Assembly: GCA_038496675.1 (NCBI GenBank)
Contig: CM076654.1
Coordinates: 1,845,265 to 1,909,264, forward strand
Source of the DNA: Rachycentron canadum
Taxonomy: Eukaryota; Chordata; Actinopteri; Carangiformes; Rachycentridae
Length of the DNA stretch: 64,000 bases
Direction: 5' to 3'
Shown: piece after piece, positions 28,428-38,113 of the stretch
Layout of the letters: each line of letters starts with the position of its first letter
How positions within the stretch are numbered: the first letter of the stretch is position 1
Made by a program: the position numbers and the translations under genes
Notes under the pieces: generated by a model
Database searches by the model: none
Seen by the model: the letters and a program-made list of their open reading frames with translations, nothing else
What the model was told of the DNA's origin: nothing

Positions 28428-31400
28428 CTAAAGCGAAGGGACAAATTAGTTATTCAACTCCATCGAGGATCTCATTTTGAAAACGTACACAGTAAAAGCC
28501 AAAGTTTTCCTTCGGTAATGCACTTTAATTGTGATTGTTTTCCATGTTGTTATGTAACTTTCTTGAAGGGAGCGTACACGTGATCGTTTCAGTTCCTCTC
28601 ACGACCACTCAAGTCAATTGCCAAGATCACAGAGAGCGCCATTATTTGGAAGGGGGAAAAAAAGTAAATGATGTAATTATTATCCTAAATGTTCATTGTT
28701 GACATCTGTCACAGTTTACAGGCCGAGGTCCTGGTCCTGTTCTGAACTACACTTCTTGCCGTAGTTGTGTTTTCTTGTTAAATGAGGGGTTTTTACAGAC
28801 GTGGACATTGGTTCCACTTAACTAAATGCTGAAGCCAAAGCTGAAGAGCCTTAAACCTTCATTCTCTCTAATGACCATCAGGGGGCGACTCCACTGGTTG
28901 TTAAAGAAGTCAGATTGTATTGAAGTCTATGGGAAAATGTCCCTACTTCTCCCTTGATTTATTAGCTCAGTAAACGTTTTCCTAATGAGTTTATGGTCTC
29001 AGTCTCTAGTTTCAAGTCTTCAATACAACATGATGTTCATTTTTTAAATGATGGTCCATTTAGAGGAAAATAGACCATAAAGCAGGGGATGAATTAGGGG
29101 GTGTGGTTACTGTGTGATTGACAGTCTGTACCACCCAATCAGGATAGAGTACAGAGCAGGTCAGCTCCACCCCTCACTCCTCCTCAGCTCCACCTTCTCC
29201 TCCAAATATGGTTTCCTCTGGTTTTGAAAAACCAAGATGTCTGACGGACAAATGATTGGAGGCTTGAAAACAGCAGCTCTCTAACCAACAGGTGACGTCA
29301 CAGTGCGTTGCCACTTGTTTGGATGACTTCTGATGTATTAATGTTGTAATCTAGACATTTACCTTTGCAAGTACACTGTTATTATAACCAGTACAACGCA
29401 TGTAAATAAGACCAAAGTTGCAACATGCCATTAACGGAGCCCCGAACAGCGTCTACCTTTTGGATCGCTCCGGAAACAACTTTCACATACTTCTCATTTA
29501 ACGCACCATCAGCAGTGCATCCAACATGCAGCTGCAGTTAGATGAAAGTCTGAGGTAGCAGTTCCCATTGTGCATCACCTGATCAGCAGCTTCGTGTCTT
29601 AGCAGCGCCAGGGCTCCCGCACGTCACAGTAACCTCGGCTGAACGCCTTTTAATAGGAGCTATTTGGCAGCTTCTAAAGCTTTGACCTGACAAAGGAGAA
29701 GTAACATCACAGGATCACAGGCCTGTCTGAATGAGTGGCAAACCTTCAGGAGAGGGAGGGGTTGCCTGAGGCCCTGGGCCCTACTTCTGGGACTAATTAC
29801 ATCCAACTACAAAGGCCGGTGACTCTGAGGTAATGAATTAAGTGAATGGGACTCGTGCATTCCGGCCATGTTTAAAATACCTGTGATGTTATCTTGTCAC
29901 CAGGGGGCCACGAGCTACGAGAGGGAGCTAAAGGTTAACATCAAGTTTCTTTCTTTATTTCTTTAATTTCTTTGTAAGATCTGTTAAATGTGGAGGAAAA
30001 TCATGTTACATTTCCTGGATCCGAAGAGAAACCTTCAAGAATATCTTGGTTTGCTCAACTTGCCTCCATCAAGGTCATTTTCCTAATTTTCCTTGAACGC
30101 CGATATAAAGTTTTATCGACTTCTGATGCAGAGGTCATTCACCTGCTCCTCAGGAAGTTTAGATGATGTCATCTGGAGTGGAGGCCTTCACACTGGACTA
30201 ATATTTTTTTTATTAAATTGTATAAATTGTTCTCTGATGCATATCTTCAAAGACTTATTGATCTTAATTCCTACGATATACTGCGGGAGATAAAAGCACG
30301 GCGGAGAACTTCCAGCGCTAAAGCAGATGGGAAACATTTCTATCAGTGGTTTTATCATCTATAATATGAGACAGACAGGCCTCAGGGACTTCTGATGTAA
30401 ATGTTTTCCAAATTAACATAATACAGAGCAGTAACAGCAGCAGTAAACGAAGGACGGGTAGATGCACTGATAGCTCAGTATATGGCCTGTTCCATTTACA
30501 TAATGTGTAACATACTGCATGAAAAAAACACACACACACACACACACAAAATACAATAAGGCCTTTTGGTCAAAAACTCCTGGCCTGCAATTTGTAATTT
30601 TTTGGGCAAAACCAGATTATGAGAAGTGCTGGACCAAGGCAGGAAGTGGTTCACAACTTGCGGCCCATTGTTACGAGTTGTACATGTCTATGGGTTATAA
30701 CCAGATCAAAAAATACAGCTGGAACATCTGCAGAAATTAGTGTAGAATTAATGCTACACCATAAGAAGCATAAGACCTGTCTTGTGAACCACAAGACTCT
30801 GAGTCTCACCTTGGGCATTGGGAACTGGCAGGACCCTGAGCAGTAGTAGGCGTCGAACGACTTGGGCGATATAATCCATTCGCTCCATCCGATGTCAGCA
30901 AAGTCCACTTTCAGGTACCGCCGTGCGCAGTTCCTGGGTTCGTTCCACTGCTTCTTTCGCGCCTTTTTAATTGTCTGCTCATCGAACTGCAGCAAGGGCA
31001 TCTTGTGCCTCTGATTCTTGCGAGTCTTTTTCCGTGGCCGACGGGCCTGCTTGTTTTCAAAAGGTTCATACGGACTCGTCTCGTCCCACCCGGTTGTCTC
31101 GTAGGGATACTCGGGCCCCGGAAGTTCATTGTTTTGCAACGGGAGCAGAACGTTCACTGAGCGCTTATGTCTGGCCTGTGGTTGTTCTTGTTCAGTGTCG
31201 TTTCGCTCACGCAGTCCCAGTTTATGGAAGCTGTGTGGGATGGAGCCGTCCCCTCCCACTGAATGGTGTCTCTGGAGGGTGGCTACCACGCTTTCGGGTT
31301 CTGAAATGGCAGAGTCATTGGCGTAGACCAAGATGTAGGGCGAGCGGTCTGACAGGAGCTTCTTCCACGGCTGGGGCCCTTGCGAAGCCACGTCGATCCC

Positions 31401-33290
31401 AATGAGCAGCTCGTCGTGGTGTTTGGCCTGGTTGACCACGCGAGTTATGTCCTTCCACTGCCAAGATATGAAGTCCCTGTAGAGGGTGGACACATTGATC
31501 CGAAAATGTCCGAGAGTCCGCATCTTGTTATCCACAGAGGCAAAACTCCAGATGACCATGTGGATGTGGCTGTGCCTCCGGGGGCCGTGGCGGCCGCAGC
31601 TCTTGGCTCTGGAACAGCCCTGGGTGCTGTTTTGAAGGTCTCCGATGTAATAATGAAGAGTGGCTGACAGAACATCTTCTGACTTGGTGAGGGAGGTGAG
31701 GTTGAAAATCTGCAGCTGCTTCTTGTTTATAGTACCTGCACATATAATTAACATGATGAGAACGCAGTTGTACGGGATGTCATGGTCTTAATCAAAAACA
31801 GTATCTGTTATGAAGATATGGTTGGTTTTATTAACCCTGGTTACGAGATACACTCTCAGTACAGTGGAAGTCCAGGGACTTATGTTTCGTGGCTTTTTTT
31901 CCATCATTAATAAGGACAATCCACACTTTCAACAGCTTTAAAATGAACTCTTTCTTCTGAGGATAATGGCATCAGTGAAGATCTTTCGCAATGAATCATC
32001 CCAAGTAACCAGGACAATGTTATGTTTCTGGAGAGAGAATTTGTTTTAAATGATATTCCAGTGCTTGAAGCAACACCATTAAAAAGTCCTCTCATGTTCA
32101 TTGTAACGAGGCTGAAAACCTCAAGATATCTCAAAACTCTGGCCAAATAAAACCAAAACCATCTGCCTGGATAGATACCATTAGGGTTAAGTGAACGAAA
32201 TATGTTAGTAGTTTGTATGAACTGACCCTTTATGTGCTGTGATATGCAGCCACCAGGCGACAGGAGGCAGTATAATCTAACAAAGTTTGACCCTAAAGTG
32301 GGAACTGGTCTGATCGTGTCCGCGTCCCCGTGCGTGATAATAACACAGGGAAGCCTCGTTAGTCATTTAGAGCTTATGAGATTGAAGTCATCATCATAGT
32401 TCCCGGAGAAAAGACGCGTAAAGGCAGCTAATGTGCAGAGAGTCGCTGTGGGGCGATCGCTCCGCGCCGCGGCACAGGCGGCCTGGGCCGCTGCCAGATG
32501 CTGGCTCAGGGGAAGATCTGTCTAGACTATCTGACAGTAAAATCTCAAGGCGTGAAGACAAATGTGGCGGCAAACAATTCTGAGTTATAGGCAGGAGATC
32601 TGGTGAGGAAATCTCTGCCTCTGGCGCCGGGAAGAGGTAACAGGTTGATCACATTTCCGTGACCGGATCAACAGGTGGATTTCAGTTTCACCTCCGCAGG
32701 TTACACGAGTAAACGACGAGTTCTGTTTTCTGCTTGTTTGTTTGTTTGAGGCTACATCGGCATTATAACTGTTTTCCTACTGAAATTTTAAATGTGCCGA
32801 AATTGCGCACACGCTCAAAAAACAAACAAAACAAACAAAACAAAGCACTTTGCACTTGTGATGTGCGTTTAACTGCAGCTGAGCCAGACAGAGTGAGACG
32901 TTCCCAGATCCAGTTTACAGCTCCAGCCTTCACACACTCACATATGCGCGCATTTCTTCCATAAACTGGTAGAAATCCGCGTTGTGAACATGCGTAAAAC
33001 TTTGGATACATACCCCAGTGCGCTTTGAAACTGCGGACAGTGTTTCCGTCCTTGAAGGGAAATCCAGCCCGGTTGTACTTGGCGTAAAGCATCTGCATGT
33101 GTTCCGTCATTGTATCCTGTAAAAGCAGGTCCTGCTCTTCCTTTCCGGGGTGTTTTTTATCCACCGACTGCGTAAAATCCACCTTTCGTCTCTCGGGGAT
33201 ATTGTCTGTCTTCAGCATCGCGCAGTATCCAGCGCACAGATAACTCCATCCGTACAGCAGCACGACCACAAACCGAGAGTAGAGAGCCAT
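28236..33290 (-). CDS. bmp3: bmp3, bone morphogenetic protein 3, complete, 3 coding exons
   Basis: Secreted TGF-beta family ligand. In vertebrates BMP3 is an atypical member that antagonises osteogenic BMP signalling and influences skeletal and craniofacial form. The three exons join in frame (1395 nt) to 464 residues, against 472 in human. Seen: an N-terminal hydrophobic signal (MALYSRFVVVLLYGWSYLCA); prodomain with IFNLTSLTKSE and SPYILVYANDSAISEPES; furin site RHKR at 281-284; mature start SVNVLLPLQNNELPG; a basic spacer; and the cystine-knot domain with seven cysteines at 362, 391, 395, 428, 429, 461 and 463, ending CACR. The start is the Met opening the signal sequence; an upstream in-frame Met at 33360-33362 would put a longer non-signal leader in front. 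The paralogue gdf10 is the main alternative, made unlikely by the prkg2 and cfap299 neighbours. Confidence 0.97.
28825..29312 (-). repeat. Dispersed repeat family A, copy 6 (reverse, near full length)
   Basis: Contains all blocks in order: GCTGAAGAGCCTTAAACC, GAAGTCAGATTGTATTGAAG, AGCAGGGGATGAATTAGGGG, the pyrimidine-rich CTCACTCCTCCTCAGCTCC block, CCAAGATG and GTGACGTCAC. With copy 1 it best defines the element's length, about 490 bp. Confidence 0.87.
30529..30548. repeat. (CA)n microsatellite
   Basis: About ten CA units in bmp3 intron 2, roughly 260 bp on the intron side of the exon 2 donor. Confidence 0.9.
30810..31735 (-). CDS. bmp3: bmp3 coding exon 2, prodomain, furin site and first knot half (residues 93-401)
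   Basis: A 926-nt exon. It runs from TINKKQLQIFNLTSLTKSED through the prodomain, RHKR|S, the basic stretch RRPRKKTRKNQRHK, and NCARRYLKVDFADIGWSEWI to YYCSGSCQFPMPK. Acceptor tgtgcag on the minus strand; donor AAG|gtgaga at 30804-30809. Plus-strand ORFs over the same interval (for example 30971-31405) are shadows. Confidence 0.97.
31736..33013 (-). other. bmp3: bmp3 intron 1, with a CpG-rich segment
   Basis: No exon or recognised repeat. The part at 32430-32720 is unusually GC- and CpG-rich for an intron here (for example GCGATCGCTCCGCGCCGCGG at about 32453) and lies about 300-580 bp after exon 1. It could be regulatory, which is inference. Confidence 0.7.
33014..33290 (-). CDS. bmp3: bmp3 coding exon 1, signal peptide and start of prodomain (residues 1-92)
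   Basis: Encodes MALYSRFVVVLLYGWSYLCA, then MTEHMQMLYAKYN and FPFKDGNTVRSFKAHW, the usual exon 1 prodomain motifs of BMP3. Donor G|gtatgt on the minus strand at 33008-33013, phase 1 (Gly93 split). Confidence 0.95.
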
Positions 33291-33720
33291 GCTTGAGCCA
33301 AAGCGAAGGTAGCGACAGGAAAAATAACCTAGCACGTTTCCAGAAGTGGTCCCTATCTCCAAAAAGTCATACCATCACCTGAGGAACAGTCCTCTGTGAG
33401 AAAATGATACCATCACCTCTGACACCAGCCGCAGCAGGAGAGAGGGAGGTGGGCAAGGAAAAAAAAAAAATAAGAGCGTTATCCAAGTTGTCTCTCTGCT
33501 TTTTGATAAGTTGCAGGTCTGAACGCGTTACAGTCACTAAATGATTTAAAGAAAACGCGCTCAGCTGAAGGAAAGTGCGGAGACACCGACGCTCTGGGTT
33601 GTGTAGCCGAAGTCGGAGCTGATGTCGGGACCAGCAGTGAACCGTGCCCCCGTCTCAGCTTTCATTGAAGGTAAAGCATGTTGTGCTTGGTATTATAGGG
33701 CTTGTGGGACCAGCTGGGTA

Positions 33721-33723
<3 letters not shown>

Positions 33724-33776
<53 letters not shown>

Positions 33777-33777
33777 T

Positions 33778-33820
<43 letters not shown>
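33724..33820. repeat. (CT)n-(AC)n-(AG)n compound microsatellite, hairpin-forming
   Basis: A CT run of about 37 bp (33724-33760), an AC run (33761-33775), a TCGG spacer and an AG run of 40 bp (33781-33820). The CT and AG arms are reverse complements with a loop of about 20 nt. It lies about 430 bp upstream of the bmp3 start codon. Confidence 0.97.
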
Positions 33821-33824
<4 letters not shown>

Positions 33825-36399
33825 CTGTTCAGGATACTTTTACGCACATTCAGCCTGGGGACAAATTATCTCATGTTATCAGGAGCTGAAAGGGGCTGTT
33901 TTGTCAGTTGGTTCGAGACGGATTTTTAAAAATATTTGTATTAAAGGACATTCCGCCGACTTACTGGAGTGACTTCCACATGTACAGCCGCCGCGGAGCA
34001 GCCGCTCCGTGCTTAATGTCTGCTCCGCATGGCTGTGCGTCTGGGCCGCGCTGCTGAATGAGGCGGCTTATTGTGGGCATTAAAGGCTCTCTCCCCTATT
34101 TAGTTTTGTTCAATGGAGTTAAGCACACACATCCTGTACCATCACGGTCCGATCCGGATGCTGTACTGTCCCCCCCCCCACACACACACACCCAAAGCAG
34201 GCCATCCAGGCGGGGTTTGGACCCCCCCCCACTGGGCTTCTCTTTCAGGGGCACTCGGGAGGAAATGATTAGGGCATTTCCCCGCCCTTGGACATCTGAT
34301 GGCAATAATATTAGCATGCCATGTCCTTCATAGGAGTCAACAGGCTGAACGCATTTAACCCCTGAGACTGGTCAGCATCTCAGGAAATCAATAATCAATC
34401 AAACCAATCAGTGCACTTTTCTTCTCACCTGTAAAATGAAAATCTGTTTTTAGATCATTTACAAATTTAAAAATGAATTCATAACCACTTGGACCTTGTG
34501 GGTCTGTTTTCATTCAGAAAGACAACTGTGGAGTGAGGGACCTTAAAGTGGGTTTTCTCCATGTCTTCATGAATGTCAGGCTGAGTTTGAACATCAGGCC
34601 TGGTGAGCGGTGTGACGTGCACACGCCCGGAGGTCTGGTTTCTCCTGTGGAGGAACTAACTCATCCGCTGCCCTGAAGCAGCTCATCGCTCATGTTTCTG
34701 GCTCCTTGGTTGATGTTACACATTTTAAAATCTTGACAAGATCTTTCCAGTATGTGCACTTTTTTTTTTTGGGAGAGGGGGGGGTGGAACGAACAACGTG
34801 ATGAGACTAGAAATAAACCACAACTGCCTCCGAATGAAGAGATAGTGACTGTAAATGTGACTGTGAGTTGTATCATTGCAGTGTCTGAGCAGCTTCATCA
34901 CTAAGTAAATACAAGTAGGTTCCCATTACATTTGCTTGTGTGTTCACGGGGCCACTGTCCTCAGCACCATCATTATCAAACTAATAACAAGGTTTTATTA
35001 TTTAAATGAGCATTTTTTAAAATTCAACATTTAAATGTTTACATCTGAATTTTCTCCAGTTCTTTGCGTCACGTTGTTTTCTTCACATTTTTGTTCGATG
35101 ATAAAACTGCAGACTAGTTTGTTTTCGTCCAAACGTTACTGCTAATGTCAAAAAACTTAAAGATGCTGAAGAGTTGGAGACGCCGAGGTTGGGTGAAGCT
35201 GAGTGGTTCTACAGTGTAGGGCCCAGTTCAGTCTGAATCCACCTCTTTACCTCATGTTGTGTATATTAGTCAGGCCTCAAACTAATAAAACCACGCTTCA
35301 GTTAAAACCCCAACAGCTTAAAAGCCCAGTAAAAGAAATGAAGAGGGATATAACCATTTAAATGAGCTTTTATTGTGAAATCATTACTGTTTACAGACAC
35401 ATGATCTGTCTGGTTGCCGTTCAAGGTGGAATAAGAGCGATTACACGTGCTCGTCTGTCAGTCCGGCAGCGTTTTACGTGGCCTGTTCTTCATGTGCACA
35501 TCTGCTGTTTTGATTGGTGGGTGGTTGGAGCGACTGATGCCCCTTTTCAGGGAGGCGGCAGAGCGTGATGCTCCATCACCATCACCAGGCCACATGAATG
35601 AGCCGCAGCCTGTAAACCTGTAAACAGCTGCGGACGAGGGTGAAATGTCCATTTGCCGCCCCGGCAGGTTTGAGTTCTTGCTTGCCAACAAAACTCAAAG
35701 CAGATAGGGAGGCAGGACGGTGGAGGGTCGGTCGATTGTGTCAGTCCTCGCCTTCAGGTTAAATCTGGGCTTCTACAAAGAGCTCAAGGAGGAGATGACA
35801 TTCCCAACGCAATCCTGCTGTCAAATTTGATTGTGCTTCTAATCCTTGTTGGTCCGGTTTGTTTAGTTGAAACAATTGTAAAGAGAAACCATTTTTTTTC
35901 AGCAGCTTGAAATAGATGTTTTAAAATATATATATTTGAAGACATACAGCAACAAAATAACATTTGAACAGAGAAAATAAATAAAAAAGGCATCACATAT
36001 TCAGTCAATCGTGTCCTTCGTGGCTTCAACAAACCTCGAACCCCAGAACTCACAAAAAAAGGAATTAAAACCAAAATCAAAAAAAAAAGAAAAAATAAGA
36101 AATTGACTGACAAAGAAAAACCTGAAACCAGACCCCCATTCTTCAAACCCCAGCTTTTACAGAACCAGAATCCATATCCCTGTGTCACTACACATATTGT
36201 TTCAATGAGGCCAACGGGGTCCGATTCAGTGCAAACAGACAAACAGATGCAGCCGGTGGAAGCTTGGTCTGGTATCATGGTGACTGAGAGTCTAAAACTA
36301 CTCTGTTGAAACTTTCAGGGAGAAATTTCAGGTCAGTGGAAACAGGGGAATGAAAACAAGCACATATTTGTTTGGCCTTATTTTGCCTTTATGTGAGTT

Positions 36400-36735
36400 T
36401 AAAGGAATAATTCAACCTTTTGGTGAATTTTCTTATTTGAGTTAGATGCATTAAATTACAGCCAGAAGACAGTTAGTTTAGCTTGTTAGCTTAGCTTGTT
36501 GTGAAGACTGGAAGCAGGGCTAAGAAGCTAGCCTAGCTTTGTCTAAAGGTAAAAAAAAAAAAAAAATCTCAGCCAATAAACATTGTGTAAAACCACAACT
36601 TTGGTTTTTCTATGGATGGTAATTTGTGAGCTGCTTGCAAGTGGATTTTGTCCGTTTCCTCTTGTTTTCAGCTGTTATGCTAAGCTAAGTCAAACAGCTG
36701 ATGGCCGTATCTTCATATTTAACATACAGACCAGT
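36400..36735. repeat. AGCTTAGC-type teleost interspersed repeat
   Basis: Starts near AAAGGAATAATTCAACCTTT and contains TTAGCTTAGCTTG, GAAGACTGGAAGCAGGG, CTAGCTTTGTCTAAAGGT and, near the right end, GCTAAGCTAAG with CTTCATATTTAAC. This is a familiar non-coding repeat in teleost genomes. The AGCTTAGC and GCTAAGCT blocks make it partly palindromic. Confidence 0.65.
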
Positions 36736-38020
36736 GGCGCCTTAATGCTCAGGCTCACTGGGCCTCCAACCAACCAAGGGCCTCACGATGCATTACCTAA
36801 ATTTTTTTTTTTTCCCATGAGGCCCCTGGTTGGTCAACGTCATACAAAAAGCACTTAGCATATTAGGTTCCAGTATAAGCACCAGCCCCAAAACCACCAT
36901 AGCCCAGGGGGGGTAGGGGGTGTACTGTACTCTCAGAAAGCAAATAAGAATATTTCCCAAATACTTTTATTTTTACATTGATAGCCATTTTGTTTTCTGT
37001 TGTATAATTTTTGCGAACGCCTAAACATTACCATGTTTTGGGGAGATTTTAGATAAAGTGGCTGAGTCAAAAGGTGAAGGATGTATAAACTAGACACTGT
37101 ACTCCTAAACAGGAAATACCCCCCCCTTTGTGTCTTATGAGTCTACAGAAAATTAATTTATGAATAAATAACTAAGGTTGTGTAATTTGTTTGTTTACAG
37201 ACACAGATAATGTTGCATGTGGTGGAACAGATTCCTACCATGTGTCTCAATAACAAAAGATAAAAACTTAAATCCAGAAATTTAAAAAAAAAAAAAAAGT
37301 CTTCTGTATTTCCCTCATAATTCCTAATGAAGTTGTAGAGTTGTCTTCCATTAAAAAACGTCAGAGCGAATGACTAATATGTAAATGATAGAGCACTTTG
37401 ATGTCCCGTAAAGTGTGCCTTGCATCTGGGAACATGAGGAATGCTTTAAGCCCATTACCCATTCTTCCAGTCCAACTGGAGCTACCGCAGCCTGGGGGAG
37501 GACATAAAAGCAACCCCCATCATCTTTCAAAGCTCTTACGCCTTTAATTTGTTTAGACAAACAGCCCGAAACATGCCAGGCCAAACCATGGAACGAGCCC
37601 CGGGTCCCCAAGCAGGTTCCTGCCCCTAACTAAAGACTGCAGCCCAGGGAATGTCAAACAAACTGAGCCCAACTGGGCCTAGTGCTGCAGTAAAAGCATA
37701 GAAATAAAAATAAAAAAAAAACACACGTGGGCCACCTCTAAAATACCATTTTTCTGTTGTGTAATATAAAATCTCTTATTTGTGAGTAAACATCCAAGTT
37801 GTCACACTTTCGTCCACCCACCTCTTCCTCTGGGAATCCTCACTTTAAAGCCTTTTTTTTTTTTTTTACTGCAGCACCTCCACCCAGATGGCATGCATGA
37901 TATGAAGGCAACAGTTTGTAAATGATGGTGCAACGACAGCCAGTCGGTAAAATTAGAGGCTTCCCGTGCTCTCCAATACGTGCCATATGTATGAAGGTGT
38001 CGGCTGCAGCCTCTTGAAGC

Positions 38021-38113
38021 TCAGACCGTCCTGGTGTTGTGGTCGTAGATGACGACATGGATGTAAAGGTCCGACTGCAGGAATGTCCTGTTGGAGTCCT
38101 CACCAGGTCCAGA
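38021..38113 (-). CDS. cfap299: cfap299 last coding exon
   Basis: 93 nt encoding 30 residues (SGPGEDSNRTFLQSDLYIHV and VIYDHNTRTV) and TGA at 38021-38023. The minus-strand acceptor gttccag ends at 38114. Phase 0 with the preceding exon. Confidence 0.88.
   Translation of the reverse strand, partial: SGPGEDSNRTFLQSDLYIHVVIYDHNTRTV

Larger units (their letters stand above)
28428..30809 (-). other. bmp3: bmp3 intron 2
   Basis: Contains a long reverse copy of family A (28825-29312) and a (CA)n near 30529-30548. The rest is non-repetitive with no exon seen. Confidence 0.8.
33291..38020. other. Intergenic region: bmp3 promoter side and cfap299 3' side
   Basis: bmp3 5'UTR and promoter should lie in roughly 33291-34100 on the minus strand; no clear TATA box is seen. 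Contains the TC/AC/GA tract (33724-33820), a GC-rich block with a CGGAGC-AGCC-GCTCCG hairpin (33994-34009), an AGCTTAGC-type repeat (36400-36735) and several A- and C-runs. Nothing else recognised. The cfap299 3'UTR would run downward from 38020. Confidence 0.6.

Noticed and set aside
30971..31405. 144-codon plus-strand ORF
   Set aside because: Antisense shadow of bmp3 exon 2, where the minus strand has a clear conserved product.
28236..33290. gdf10 (bmp3b) instead of bmp3
   Set aside because: The paralogue is close in sequence, but the prodomain wording (IFNLTSLTKSE, VLLPLQNNELPG) and the prkg2 and cfap299 neighbours fit bmp3.
33288..33362. Longer bmp3 start at the upstream in-frame Met (33360-33362)
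   Set aside because: It would place about 24 non-signal residues before the signal peptide; the downstream Met directly opens the hydrophobic signal.
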